64,000 nt of DNA from Cryptomeria japonica (GCF_030272615.1 NC_081407.1:433774730-433838729); one strand, 5' to 3'; positions 22,479 to 35,630 are shown, counted from the first letter of the stretch. Translations and numbers: made by a program. Notes: generated by a model not told the origin, from the letters alone.

Positions 22479-23988
22479 CATCAACTCATCAAAGAGAAAA
22501 GACACACTAATCCCCTAGTGGACTTTAGGATCTTACTTCATCAATATCAAGATAAAAGGGAAATCATAAAATAAAGAGAGAAACGTGACTACTACCCTAT
22601 TAAGGCTCAGATAATGTGTGTCATGAAAAAGAAAAATACCAAATTACAAAGCAAAAAGATATAACTTGCAAAGAAACTTGAGTATCGAAACATGTGATAG
22701 TGTGTGCAAAAAGTGAAACATTGAGCAAAGTGTATGCCCCCACATTAAAGTGATTGCATAAGCCTTATCAAGAGAAATTTCTTTAAGGTAGCATGCATCC
22801 AAAAGACAATCACATTACCATAATGATATGCCCCCAAGAAAGGAGAAATCAAAGGAAAATGGTCACAATACACATAAGGGTTCTACTAACTCTACAGTTA
22901 GTATGCTCTTATGATAAATAATGCATATCATGAAATATATTTTCATTGAATTGACCTCATTCCCCAAATGAAGTAGAACCACAATGGAAGAATGGCACAT
23001 GTGTCTTTTGATTCAACATGGAAGAGACCAAAAGAGATATCAATTCTTTGCATCATCCTCAAGTAGACAAAACTAGGGACAACAAAGAGAAGAATTGATA
23101 AATAAAAAGAGCAATTTTAGAAACAAGCAAGAGAGGAGAGATAGAGAGAATCTACAACATGAATGAAGCTAATCAAGAAAATTATCCACCTCTCAATCTT
23201 GTTGAACATATTTTGGGAAGGCAGACAATATGAAAGAGGAGCAACTTTGAGCACGGTAGACGAAGCTACTACAAGTTTAGGATCATGCTCTGATGATGAG
23301 TCACTCTATCTATCACTAGGAACTGGGATTAATGCTTTTGAAAATTGTTTAGATAAATCATCAACATCAACAAGTTCATATTCATCATTGGAATCATTAG
23401 CATCAACATTGTTAGCATGAACATCATTTTCATTCATTTCTTCATCAAGATTAATAAAAATAGGATCTTTAACATGAATAGAACATGAACCATCATCTTT
23501 TTTAAGCATTTTTTAATCTTAAAGATTTAGGTTGAACTTCCTCCCAAGGATCAGGAAAAGGATGGACAAATGGGACAAAGTCAACATTTGGGGTCTTCAA
23601 GGAGGAAATGGTTGAGAAGCAAGTTCGCAAGCCTTAGCACGACATCTCTATCGACATTCTCTCACACAACAATTTCTTTTAGTTTTAGCTGAGGGTTGTG
23701 AAGGTTTAGGATCAATAAACATGGGCTTATTTTCTTCCTTTAAAGAAGGAGGAATGGGAGAAAGTCTACTGGTTGAAAGATAGGAGATGTCAGATGCTTC
23801 CCTTTGTAAGATGTAGGAGGTGGGATTGCAACGTATATAGGAGGAATAGAAGGTGTAGGAAAGGGACCGAGTCCATCATGAGGGTGAGGAATAGGTCTAG
23901 GATATCTAGGCTTATTTAAAGATAAGATCATATCATTCTTCCATTTCCAATAAGATTGAAAGAAAGAATCACTTCAAGGCTTAAGAGG
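22479..23988 (-). pseudogene. 3' internal region of element A, after protease
   Basis: On the minus strand, translation from 23983 continues the polyprotein begun at 58377-56582: a segment with SDSFFQSYWKWKNDMI and a Pro-rich run (23931-23740), then an acidic part (23509-23306) ending in a conserved-looking stretch near 23300. Stops and frame changes are frequent. Below about 23160 I see no coding. No RT motif occurs, so the element ends its coding after protease plus this tail. AGAGG at 23984-23988 is the left TSD copy of element B. Confidence 0.6.
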
Positions 23989-23995
23989 TGATGAG

Positions 23996-25090
23996 GGATG
24001 GCTCAATTACACGTCTTCTATTTTTCTGAGTTCCAGGCCCATTTTAGCTTGTATTTTCCATGTTGTCCTCTAAAGTTACCATAGTTATTATGAAAGATTT
24101 GGATATTTAGCATGAATGGAGGAAATGCAATCTTGATAACATTGAACCATTATTTGATCACTAACTTGTGTGTTCACATGAAACGGGGTGTTTCATGAGC
24201 ATGGAGGAGCTAAACCAGTTGAACAACTACAAAATTATGCTTTAATTTGTAAGTCAAGAAAGCAGATAAAAGAAAACATAAAAGTATCTTCAACTGAAAT
24301 TCGTGTTATATTTGGTAACATTGCTTATGAGACTACAATTGTGTTGATCGCAATTTTGAAGACCTTCTCTCATGTGTGGCTGAAGACTTTTGTATAATTT
24401 TCTTAGCTATCCTTTATTAGCATATCGGTTAAAATAGTGAAAGGGATACTTCGACATATAGTAAATTTTGGTTTTGTTTGGTATTGGTTTATGGCCACCT
24501 CTTCATTTTTGTTGTAGTGAATCCTGTATCCAGGTTACAGCAGCTCATGTAGCAAAACTATAATAGTTTCTGTCACCAGAATCATAACACCTTGAAGTGA
24601 TAAAACTTTAGGAGCTTTGTGTCATGCAATTTTAATGATTTATGAGATGTATTTCAATGAGGAATTAGAAGTATGAAATTAGTTTAAGGAATTGCATGAT
24701 CAGTCTTAAAAGTGTGAATTAGTTTAGAGTATAGAGTTTGACTTGTTAAGTTTGAAAGTGTGAACAATATATTTGCATAAGTTAGGGTTAGATTTTAAAT
24801 CTAAAAGGAGCATTTTATTAAGTCATTCTAGATTTAAACTTAAGTTTAATATTTATATAATTTGAGATTGCTTTAGGTATTATTTTCTTAGGAATCATAG
24901 AAAGTATTTATCATTGCATATCATCCCCACTTGATTCGTTATCTTTGTCCCTTAGGTAAACAACCACAATATCCTTCACAAGTCTATGGATCTCAGATTG
25001 ACACAGTTAGGAAGAAACTAAAGGAACCGACACTCAAGAGAAACCCAAGGTAGAATTTTCTCATATTCAGACCCTTATTTTTACCCAACA
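23996..25090 (+). repeat. 5' LTR of element C
   Basis: It aligns with 41855-42265 and 45466-46539, and ends CCCAACA. The first base has changed from T to G. It lacks about 390 bases near 24517 that the 3' LTR has (roughly 45580-45970). The 69-residue ORF inside recurs in the other LTR with many changes and is not a gene. Divergence is about 8 percent by eye over 400 bases. Confidence 0.9.
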
Positions 25091-25094
25091 TTTT

Positions 25095-25113
25095 TTATGT
25101 TGTTGTTGGGGAA
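25095..25113 (+). other. Degenerate primer binding site of element C
   Basis: TATGTTGTTGTTGGGGAAGG follows the 5' LTR by about five bases. It looks like a decayed version of the TGGCG--GTTG--GGGGA site of Athila-like elements, usually assigned to tRNA-Asp. The better-preserved site in B supports this. Confidence 0.5.
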
Positions 25114-25240
25114 GGTATTAAAGGCACAAAACCATAGTGAATTAAGTTAGGACCAGTGCACCAAGGTGAAAGTCTGCACGATTGTCGACATTACCTAGGT
25201 GATTAACTTTGGTTTGCACTGTTATAGATCATATAGGCGC

Positions 25241-26610
25241 ATGAATCATATTAGGGATAGTAGGGGTAGATTTGTCAAAAAAGACACAGTAGGTAGTTCT
25301 CAACAAGAAAAATCTAAATCAGGGAAAAAGCCATTGATTGAACAAGTTGCCATTGAACCTGATTTAGAAAAGTGTGCTATAGAACCCTCTATTGTCTCAC
25401 CACCTATCCTATCACAAACAATTCTTGAGTTCCCTCAAGAACCATTAATTACCTTGAAATTTGCCCAACAATTTGTTGAATCTTTTAAAATACGTAGTGG
25501 GAGGCCAGAAGATAACCATTCATAGTTGTATACACTCCCTAGGCATTTGAAGACAATATGGGAGATAACAATAACAACAACAACAATGGGGGGATACTTG
25601 CAAATAATAATCTTATAACTTTATAGTTCCCTATTGTTGATCCTACTAAATATGCCCCAATGAAAAATATCCCTCACTTCGCTTTGCCAGTATTTAGGGG
25701 ATTAACTGTGGAAGATCCTGTTGTTTTTTTGTTTAAATTTTAAGTTATGTATAACAACTATGATTATCGGCAAGATGCACAAAAACTCAAACTATTTCCA
25801 GCCATCTGAATGATGCAACGCTTCAGTGGTTTATGAGCCTTGGACCACAGTCAGTCTGTACATGGGACACTATGAAAGAAGATTTTCTTGCAAAATATCA
25901 GGAGTATTGCAAGACTAAGGAGGTATGAGATGAGATCTTCTTTATGACACATCGAGAAGAAGAGACGATGGAGGATTATTTGGAGAGATTTTTGTTCAGT
26001 CTTCAACGAGCCCAACAAAATGGTTTGACTAATGATACTATTAAAATGTTATTTTTTAGGGGAATTCGGGATGATTGCATGGAAATAATGAACCTTATGG
26101 GTGGGGGTGATATTTCAAAAGCATGTTTTAATGATATTTGTGAAGCATGCAATAATTATTCAAGGTCTGCTTGGTCTATCCATGGATATACGAGAAGAAA
26201 CAATTTGATGGGTGGAGGTATGTCAGGAGTCACTAAATGGGAACTTGGTATGTTACTTCAATACCTTAAACTGGTTTATTGAGTCATGTGGGTAAATAGA
26301 TAGACACACTTTATACTCAAAAGAAATAGGAAGATGTTGAAAAAGCATTAGCAGTCTTTTGTCCAACTTGCAAAAAGATGCATGGTAGTGAGGAATGCCC
26401 CTATAACAAAACCAGAATCTCATCCTTATAAGATGCTAGTAGGAATTCTATCTTTACGACCCCTTCCTGCAAATATGGCAAAAGTTGAATATAGTGAAGA
26501 TCTTGTTATCCTTAGCCACCTAGACCCATGCAACCTAAGATGGCTAATAATTATTCTCGAATTAGACCAAGTCAACCTTCTTCCTTTGTGAATCAATCAG
26601 GATGGTATGA
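25241..26610 (+). pseudogene. Gag of element C
   Basis: The ATG at 25241 begins MNHIRDSRGRFVKK, which resembles the B gag start (M, then a basic RD-GRF). After several stops and one frame change, a capsid-like stretch with LQWFMSLG (about 25830) continues into 25944-26282. That part carries ETMEDYLERF and LMGGGDISKACF, typical of this gag branch. A CPTCKKMHGSEECP motif near 26366 is a zinc-knuckle-like C-x2-C-x3-H-x4-C. It is followed by a Pro/Gln-rich region. It would form the particle and bind RNA if intact. Confidence 0.8.
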
Positions 26611-27108
26611 TGGTTGGCAACAACCCACCATGCCTTAGTATTCATCATGGCCTAATCAACCTGTAACCCAACCTTGGAAACAACCCTAGAGATCACAACC
26701 TCAGTACCCTCAGTATCCACAACAATTTCCACCTTATCCTCCACCTCCAATGGTTCATCCATATTAGCAACAACAACAAATTCCTCTGCCCTCCTCCAAA
26801 TAATGAGCTGCCTCGGCCTACAAAACCACCAAAATCTACGTCAATGCCAACACAACCAAATCCCAATCCCAACAATAAGGCAACACAACCTATGTATAAT
26901 AATAAAGTGGTAGGTTATCCTACTTATCCAATTAATACAGTGGAACTTGAAGGAGTACAACTAAGGTCAGGTAAATCCCTCCAAGGCCCTACCATCACGG
27001 AAATAAATGATGAAACTGAGGAGGAGCCTGAAAAAACAACCACCATTTCTTGATCGATTCCTTTCAAAATTTGTACAAAAGGAGGTACCACAAACATAAT
27101 TTGATTTT

Positions 27109-27594
27109 GTGAATGAACTTCGTAATGTTAACATCAAGATCCCTTTGTTGCAGGCCATAAAGGATATTCTAGTGTACAACAAGACCGTTCGTGAGTTATC
27201 TATGAGGAAGCAGAAAGAGAAAGAAGACCCAAAGACTGTCCAAGTTATCGAGAAACTGACAAACCTTATACTTGGGAACTTGACCGTTCCAAAATATTCA
27301 GATCTAGGGAGTCTTGTCATCAAGATAAGTATTGGTAAGGTAGCTATTCCTAATACACTTGTTGATTTAGGTGTTGCAATCAACATAATGACATATGAGA
27401 CAAAGGCAAAATTGTCACTTGGGGGACTTAGACCTACTCCCATAGTCCTTCAAATGGAAAACCATTCATTGGTCAAGCCTGAGGGGGTTATAGAGGATGT
27501 AATTCTTTCCATTGATTTGCGGGACTATTCAACTGACTTTACGATCTTGCAACCTAAAGTTAAGCTGGGGGGATACCCCTTGATCTTGGGATGA
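27109..27594 (+). pseudogene. Retropepsin-like protease region of element C
   Basis: A 161-residue ORF. The motif LVDLGVAINIM (about residues 84-94) is the aspartic-protease active-site region in its Athila-type DLG form. It is followed by LRPTPIVLQM and a second conserved block ending YPLILG. A TGA stop after 27594 replaces the residue before the usual PW. The upstream IPLLQAIKD block is the gag-protease linker shared with B. Confidence 0.85.
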
Positions 27595-27642
27595 CCTTGG
27601 CTAGTTGTCGCCAATTCCTTCATCAACTCTCAGTTAGGTAAT

Positions 27643-28948
27643 ATGGTTATTTCTAATGGGGAACAAACAAAGCATTTGACGTTATACCCACCAGCACAAC
27701 CCTTGCTAGAAATAGAAGACCTAGTTTGGGTTGATAGTGACTTAGAAGAGTCACTTCCAATCTTAACAATTGATCAAGATCAAGACCTTGACAAACCTAC
27801 TGAGGATAATATTCTTGTTATTTTCCTTCAGAACAGGTATGAATCAAATGACATCCTAGAAAACTTGGTCCTTCCTTTAGAAATGAGTATTGGTTGTCCT
27901 TTTGGGAATTTTCCTTTGGTGGGTAGTTCTCAGTCTGCTCAATACTTTTTGACACTACATCAATTGTTACCCCACCAATATTTATTTAGCTCATTATTAT
28001 CTTTAGGGACTCTGATTTCTTCACAAGTTCTTGCCCTTGACTCATCAACACAACTCAAACCTATTGAAATTTTATCGGGTCACATAATTAACATTAATCC
28101 ACATTTAAGTCTTGAACAAGTTAAGGACCTTATTGCCATGCTTAGATATAATAAAGAGGCACTTTTTTGGGAATACCAAGACATATGTGGCATCCATCCA
28201 AACACCTGCACAGACCATATCTATATAGAAGAAGGAAGTTGTCCAGTCAGACAACCACAATGGAGACTTAATCCTACTTTGTGAGAAATAGTCAAGGAGG
28301 AATTACAAAAAAATTTAAATGTTAGTTTTATATATCTTATCTTAGATAGTCGATGGGTTTCTCCTCTAGTTGTGGTCCCAAAGAAAAATGGTAAGTGGCC
28401 GATTTGTGTTGATTATAGAGCTCTCAACAAAGCAACTAAAAAGGATCATTTTCCATTGCCATTTATTGACCAAGTACTGGATACTTGCAAGAAAACACTT
28501 CTTCTCTTTCTTGGATGGATTTAGTGGATACAACCAAATTCGCATACCGTCAGAGGATCAAGACAAAACTACCTTCATGTGTCCTTGGGGTACCTTTGCA
28601 TATAATGTTCTACCTTTCGGGTTGTGCAATGCCCCCACTACTTTTCAGAGAGCAGTGTTAAGTATTTTTGCTGACCTTGTTAATTATTGTGTTGAAATTT
28701 ATATGGATGGTTTTACTATACATGGTAATACTTATGAAGAGGCAAAAAAAAATCTGGAAAAGGTGCTTAAGCGATGTATAGACACTAACTTATCTTTGAG
28801 CCATGAAAAGTGCCACATCCTTATGACAGAAGGAATTGTACTAGGACACTACATATCTTCTCAAGGTATTCAGGTGGATCCTAAAAGATCCAAATCATCC
28901 AAGACTTACCCACACCATCTAGTCAAAAGGATGTTCATAGTTTTCTAG
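27643..28948 (+). pseudogene. Reverse transcriptase of element C
   Basis: The linker ORF (27643-28284) ends in the RT N-terminus PVRQPQWRLNP with a stop. RT then continues through WVSPLVVVPKKNGKW and CVDYRALN, changes frame near 28490, and runs on with DGFSGYNQIRI, FGLCNAPTTFQRAV and IYMDGF. The catalytic YMDD box has become YMDG. After GYISSQGIQVDPKR-like sequence it fades into the D insertion at 29037. A stop, a frameshift and the active-site change make it inactive. Confidence 0.9.
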
Positions 28949-29036
28949 GTCATGTTGGGTATTACTGAAGGTTTATCCAAAATTTTAGCAAACTTGCCTC
29001 TCCCTTATTTGCTTTACTCGCTAAAGATGTTACCTT

Positions 29037-30006
29037 TGTTGGAAATTGACACTCATCTGGTGATCTTCGATGCTTGATTTATGGTTTAAGGTTGTTATTG
29101 ATGGCAACTCTCCTTGGAGACTCGATCCGGCGATCGTTATCCATCTTAAGCGGAAGCTGGAGTTAACCGGTATAACAAGATATCTCGATGATATTTTGGT
29201 TCGAAATAATTTATGATGATTGTGGTAATTTTGGTGGTTGATTTTGTGTTCTTGATGAATGGTAAAATCCTTAGGAAGCATGTGAATACACTCTTTTGGT
29301 ATGGTGCTATGTTTTGTTCAAGATTGAAGCTGACTTGGAGCTACACGTTACACTTCTTGAAGCTGACTTGAAGGAGATTGCTTTTGTGCTAAGACCGGAT
29401 ATATAAGATCGAATTGGCCATTTATTTTTGGTGTATTAGTGGTGTGGCGATCATTTTTGTGCGATTGAGCGCAATTTCACTTGTGCACTTTGATTACAGA
29501 CAATTTGGTAGTTGACTGAGACAGTAAAAGAGTATTTAGCAGATCGAAGACAATTAGAGATTCAGTGCTTAACCGAAACTCATTCTTGGATAGTCAGATG
29601 CTACTTGAGAGTTAATTTTATTGTATTTTCTTATTGTAATCAAATTGTAATTTAGTGAGACTTTCTTGAAGGTTGTAGCCTTCCGGGCAACTATATTTGA
29701 GCAATGAGCTCTAGGCGGTGAGTCTGAATGCAAGTGCATTCCCCATATATGTAATATTTATGTACTCCTGGTCATAGTATATGAATATTGTGGGTTCCAT
29801 CCCCACCGTGTTTTTTCCCTTTTCGGGTTTCCACATAAAAATTCCAGTGTTTTGGATCTGTGGTTTATTTACTGCATGTTTATGTTCTTTTTTGGTATGC
29901 ATTGCTAACTAGTGGATAAAGAATAAGTTTGTGGATTTGATTTTTGGTAGATCACTGATTCACCCCCCCACCCCCACCCCCCCCTTAGTGATTTCTAATT
30001 CTAATA
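29037..30006 (+). repeat. 5' LTR of element D
   Basis: It aligns with 35642-36600. The terminal CA has become TA. Close to its end is a run of C with a few A (about 29961-29994), also present but shorter in the 3' LTR, as in many copia-type LTRs. The two LTRs differ by about 10 percent by eye. Confidence 0.9.
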
Positions 30007-30008
30007 AG

Positions 30009-30020
30009 TGGTATCAGAGC
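30009..30020 (+). other. Primer binding site of element D (tRNA-iMet type)
   Basis: TGGTATCAGAGC lies two bases after the 5' LTR. It is the standard plant site complementary to the 3' end of initiator methionine tRNA. Confidence 0.92.
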
Positions 30021-30104
30021 GTATTTCCTTCAAGGAAGCTTAATCTCTTGAGGAAGATCTGGGAGATTGATTCTATGAATTTCGGTTCTTAGAGACAACT
30101 CAAT

Positions 30105-30640
30105 ATGGTACTTGAGGATATTGATGTAGCTAGAAATGAGATCTATACCTTGAAGAAGAACTTGAATGTTGCTGATAAATTCATTAGTGAGCTAAAGGAT
30201 AAAGCAAGTGTCTGTAGACAAAAGAGGAAGGAATTAATGGACAAGTTGAAGGAGAAAGAAGATCATATCATGGAATTCCAGGACAAAGATGATGAGGCTG
30301 ACAAGCTTGAGAGAGAGAATGCTACTTTGAAGAATGAGATGTAATCCATTATGATAAGACTAACTAAGGAAATTGAGGATGAGAAGAAGAATGAAGAGAA
30401 TCTAGCACAATCACTGAAGGAAAGAGTTGATGAATGCTTTAGGCTTACCTATGAGAATGATTAGTTGAAGCTTGAGTTGACACAATCAAGGAATAATGGT
30501 CAAGGAATTGAAAGACATGTTGCTACCTTAAGGGATGAACTTGCTACTGCCAATGAATACAAAGACAAATTCAAAGCTAGTTCAGCAAGGCTTGATGAGA
30601 TGCTGGAAAGTTAGAGACATGGAAAGGACATGCGAGGTCT
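30105..30640 (+). pseudogene. Coiled-coil part of gag in element D
   Basis: Translation from about 30105 gives a Lys/Glu/Asp/Leu-rich heptad-like sequence (NEIYTLKKNLNVADKF, ELMDKLKEKEDHIMEF), continuing with stops to a segment ending ARLDEMLES. This resembles the linker between capsid and zinc knuckles in copia-type gag. The capsid domain itself is absent: only about 85 bases separate the primer site from this part. Confidence 0.65.
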
Positions 30641-30693
30641 AGGATTTGAGAAAGGTGAATCATTTGGATCTATACAAGGCAATGCAAAACCTG

Positions 30694-31563
30694 ATCAGAA
30701 GAAGAGAAAGAATCCTCCTGTAAGATAACCTAATGCTCATAAATTCAATGGTAGATGTTTTACTTGCAACAAGTTTGGTCATATGGTGAGTCAGTGTAGA
30801 AGTAGAATGAATAATGGAATGATGAACAATAACAATATGATGAACAACATGAATAGTGTTCCTACCTTTACTGGTTAGTGTTTCATATGCAATAACTTTG
30901 GACACAAGTCAAATATGTGTAGATCAGTAATAAATAACCTTCAGAACAAGAGATGCTATGCTTATGGAATGTTTGGACATATCTCTAATCAGTGCAGGAC
31001 AAGACCAAATCAGATGAACTTCAAACCTATGAGTAATAATGTTGTTTGTTGAGCATGCAACAAAACCGGTCACATTGCAAAGTATTGCAGAAGCAAGAAT
31101 AGTGCTCCGGTAGACAAGAACAAATTAGATGAGAAGAAGAGAAATAATCTTCTGGTAAGACAACCGAATGCTCATAAATTCAATGGTAGATGTTTTACCT
31201 ACAACAAGTTTGGTCATATGGCGAGTCAGTGTAGAAGTAGAATGGATAATGGAATGATGAACAATAACAATATGATTAACAACATGAATAATGTTCCTAC
31301 CTTTATCGGTCAGTGTTTCATATGCAATAACTTTGGACACAATTCAAATATATGTGGATAAATTAAATAACCTTCAGAACAAGAGATGCTATGCTTGTGG
31401 AATGTTTGGACATATCTCTAATCAGTGTAGGACAAGACCAAATCAGATGAACTTCAGACCTATGAACAATAATGTTGTTTGTCGAGCATGCAACAAAACT
31501 AGTCACATTACAAAGTATTACAAAAGCAAGAACAGTGCTCCGGTAGACAAGAACAAATCAAAT
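30694..31563 (+). repeat. Tandem duplication of a 435-bp zinc-knuckle block
   Basis: Copy 1 is about 30694-31128 and copy 2 about 31129-31563, matching base for base with scattered differences. Each encodes four CCHC-type knuckles. Copy 2 has a small deletion near 31360 that shifts the frame. Confidence 0.85.
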
Positions 31564-31686
31564 GAGAGAGGAAAAGAAAAAGTAGATGAGATTAGAGATC
31601 AACATAAGAAGATGTGGGTAAAGAAGGAAGAATCTAAGGCCAATAATGTATTTGTACTTGAATCCGGTGCAAAATTTGGTAACTAG
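30741..31686 (+). pseudogene. Zinc-knuckle region of gag in element D, eight knuckles in two blocks
   Basis: Each block carries C-x2-C-x4-H-x4-C motifs: CFTCNKFGHMVSQC, CFICNNFGHKSNMC, C-Y-A-Y/C-GMFGHISNQC and a fourth based on ACNKTGHIAKYC. In block 1 the third has Tyr for Cys and the fourth a stop. In block 2 the first has Tyr for Cys and the fourth has lost its last Cys. Such knuckles bind RNA in gag. One block of four is already more than the one or two usual in copia gag. Coding ends at 31686. Confidence 0.85.
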
Positions 31687-32085
31687 GGCTTTTGGCCTTA
31701 GGGGGAGGAAAACTAATGCAAATCTTGTTGTACCCCTTGATGAGATCTGTAGTTGATGGATTACAGATGGTAGGGATTAAGTTTTAGTTGATATTTGGGA
31801 TTCAGATGGTTGAATCTGGCATCCGCTAGTCGAACAGGACATCTGATTGGATATTTGAGGTGCATTTATTTCAAAGTGAAATTAAGGTTTGAAAAGTTAA
31901 AAAGGGAAAATGCGAGAATCATTCTTTACTTTTTGAATAGTGTTTTTGAGCTGAAGAACAAGGCGATCAAGGTTTTCAGGCGATCAGAGAGCAAAAGCGA
32001 TGTGGTGATCGATCTAGGGCATCCGTCAGTCGGTTGAGGTATTTTTCGAAGAGAATTTCTGTGTCTAATTTTTTGAGAATTTGAA

Positions 32086-35000
32086 ATGGCATATACATCT
32101 TCCATTGCTACCCCTCTCATTATTGAAGTCAAGGATAGGACTCATCTTGTGTTCAAGAAACACCCCTACAAATCCATAGAAGTCGACCCAACTGGAGATT
32201 TCTCTTTCATTCTACACAGAGTTTTGCACGTTGATGATGTTTGAACCTATATTCATTGTGAAATTAATAAAACTGGCTCTTAGGATATTCTGGATCTTTA
32301 TAATGACAACGTCATGGATGAGATTGGCAACCCTAAGTAAGAATTTGTGCAGTTGCAGAGAAAGGGTTTCACTCAATTTGTAAACTTTCTGACATTCGAT
32401 GAGAAGGAAGGGGTGAGGTATGTGCTAAGAAGGATCCATGTTGAATTTATATGGCTAGACCAACCATACAAGATCATTGTTGATGAGATTAGGGAAATAA
32501 CCTATTTGAATCAAACCGATGAAAATCCAAGGTTACACAAAGTCACAAACCCTACAATGAACAAATTAACTGGTGCAAAATTTCATGGGCGATCAATGAA
32601 AATCAACACAATCAAGGAGGATGATGTCAAATTTGCTACAATGTTAATTGGCTACAAGGTATACCAGTCTAATAGACTGAATTTTGTATCTGGCACTGTT
32701 ATTCATGCAGCCTACAAAATGGTCAAAGAAGATTCTCATTATGACTTGTGCAGTGTGCTATTGGAGGAGTTGATGATAAATTTGAAGAAAATCAAACAGG
32801 ATAAAAAGCATGTCTTTAAATTTGGTTCTTTGGTTATCTGTCTGGCATTGTACTTCATGAATCAGATCCCTGGAACCGATAGAGTACAATGGGCTTCTGA
32901 CAGACCAGTGGCTCAACAGATGAAGCAGGGGCTTGAAAAAATTGTCAACGAGGATAATCAGAATGCTACTTTGTGGGCTTTCTTCAAAACCTTTTAGGAC
33001 AAAATTAAAAAAAAGAGTCAGAATCCCCAAAGAAATTGTAAAGAAATATGAGGGGACAATCTTCTATATGGTGAACAAAGATGAATATCTTATGGAAGCG
33101 GTTCAACCCTATACGGTATGGATAATGCCTATGGGATATGAGGTTGATGAAGCCACTTTGGATGCCTACGTACAACATTTGTTAAAAGATCTGATAGACA
33201 CCAAAGAAGAAAGGTTCAAAACCTGCAAGGAGAAATCAATGGAGTTACACACTAAATTCACCGAACCGGCAAGAAAGAGAAAAGTTGCAAAAATTGTGGA
33301 GGACATTCTTGTTGAAAAAGGACATCCCTAGGAGAGAGTTAGAGTTGATAGAGCTACGAGGGATGCAATTGAGAAAGTGAAGAAACAGAAGGTTGTACCT
33401 GCTCCAGTTAAGGTAAAGGTGACAGGACCTTCTCCCGCTCTGGTGAAGACACCTCCTACTGAAGCAGAACCCTCTGGTGCATCTACTAAGGGTAAAGGTG
33501 TTATGAGGAAGAAGTAGAAACCTCAAAAGGAATATGTAGCAGTTTCTCCAGTGCAATATGAGACTGAATCTGATACAAACATTCCTAAGGCACTGAAGAA
33601 AGGAGAGTTTGCTAGAGTAATCCAAAAACCCCAATCCGGTAGTGAGAAGAAAGTGCAAAAGGAGAAGAAGGCCAGATCGGATCTTGTATCGATAGGCAAG
33701 CCCAAGCGAGGAAAGAAGACAAAATATGACTTGGATGAGGCTAAAGAATTAGGTAAGATGAAAACTTATAAAATAGAGTATCATATTGTTCCTCCTTTGT
33801 CTATTCAAGAGTTGATTGATGAAATTATTAAAGATGGAAATTTGAAGAACATCTCTATATTATGAGAATGTGGATGTTAAGGATCAAAGACAAATTAAGG
33901 AAGCTGTAATTTTGTACATGGATGTATTTAGTAAAGCATTGATTGAATTAGAAAAATATCTTCCCAAAGATTTGTACATTTTAATTGATGTTAGGAGAAA
34001 AGTTGCTAGCCAAATGGATAGAGAAATAAAGGAGAGTGAACTGGTTAATCAGTGCACCAGTATTACTATAGAGGAAATTGACAGATTGATTTTATTGGCT
34101 AATAAAAAGGAAATTAGGAGCAAGCATAGAGTAAACAGTCTGATGGTTGGCTGCGTTGGAGAAATAAGGAGAGAAACTAGTGAAACCAAGAAGAAGTTTC
34201 TTACTAAGAATCGTCTTGTGGAAACTGTCTCATAAGATGAAGCCACTCGGTTAGAAAATCCTCTGGTTAATGATGTAAATAAGGAAGAGGATACTCGAGA
34301 TGTAGCAGAGCAACAAATTTTGGATTATGTTGAGGTTGAGCCTTCTAAAGAAAATGATGAATTAGCAGAGGCAAAGGATGGTGCACCAAGTGGTGACACT
34401 GGTGCACAGGAAGCACCTAATGAAGGCAAATCCGGATTGGTCAAAGCTGAGAAGAAGGAAGAGGAGAAACATGAAGAACTGGATAAAGGAAAGGGTAAGG
34501 TAATGAAGACTCTGATCCTTGTGGTAATTGACATAGCTAAAATTCAAAGCCAAGGGAGTTTTTCGCAGTTCAATATGAGTTTTGATAAAACATTCAATCA
34601 GATGTCTCTAGTAGAGAGGATGATTTTTGTTGTTTCTCTCCAAGCACAAACCAATCGGGAGTTAGCACAAATAGAATCTGAAGAGAAGAGAATCATTGAA
34701 AAATTAGTTAAAGTTTTGGAATAGGTGGTACCAGAATTGCAACTTGAGGCAAAAACCAGTTCATCCGGTAAGCTTCCGAAAATAGATCATATATCCACCT
34801 AGTTTGATTCTTTGACCAAGGCATCAGCCCGACAAGCTATGGAGAAATTTAAAGATGCTAAAATTCAAACATTTTGCAAATGATTAGTAATGATAAGGAG
34901 TTAAAACTAATTGATGAGGCCTTAGCAGAAGGCGGTAAAATTTATAAGTCTTGTCTAATTTTGACTAATTTTACTATTGAGATAGACAAGCAGATAGATA

Positions 35001-35311
35001 GTTGTAGAAGACAGTTAGTTCAAATTTCTTATGCTTATGATCCGACAGCTAACTTAACTAGCAGTATTGAAGGACAAATTTTGAATATCATGGAGCAGAT
35101 TAGGAATTTTGAGAAGGAGAAGGAGAGGATGATCAAGCAGATACATGAACTCCGGAACCTAATTGGCCCCCGGTTGGACACCTTAGTGTATCATAAGATG
35201 GATTGCATTCAAAACATGTCTCAAGAGAATCCTATTGAGATTGTGGCTATAGAATTTCATGCTAATGTTTTGAATGGTTTTGTTTCAATTTTGGAGAAGT
35301 TGCGAGCATGA
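32086..35311 (+). pseudogene. Large accessory ORF of element D
   Basis: The ATG at 32086 (MAYTSSIATPL) opens a product of about 1070 residues spread over three frames: 32086-32997 (three stops near its start), 32933-33865, 33870-34724 and 34874-35311. The first 300 residues look globular (WLDQPYK, REITYLNQ, FKFGSLVICLALYF). The middle is Lys/Glu/Pro-rich. The end is a helical coiled-coil-like part (GGKIYKSCLILTNF to ILEKLRA). It occupies the place of pol. No catalytic motif is seen. Function unknown; it resembles the accessory ORFs of B and C in layout more than in sequence. Confidence 0.65.
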
Positions 35312-35630
35312 TGGAACACATATCTTGGGTTCCTTAAGATGACATATGCAGATATACTGAAACATGTATATATTTGATCATCCAGTGAATGTGTATATAT
35401 GTACAGGCAATTTTGATGCACACCTTATCTTTGGCATTGTTGTCGAAGGGGGAGAGATGAGGTGAAAAATGTACACACTCATTGTGTATAGAGTGTACAG
35501 TTTGGTGATGTAGTTTTTTGGATTGTTGATCTAAGGGGGAGCCTTAGAATTCTTTCATTCTTGATCTGGTGTATAGGTTTCACAAGGTTCAACACTTAGA
35601 CATTTTTCACAGGTGTTGCCATCAATGTCA

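Noticed and set aside
24188-24397. A 69-codon ORF with a close relative at 42047-42256, suggesting a conserved small gene.
   Set aside because: These are the same segment of the two LTRs of element C. Similarity is explained by LTR duplication and the protein changes are not conservative.
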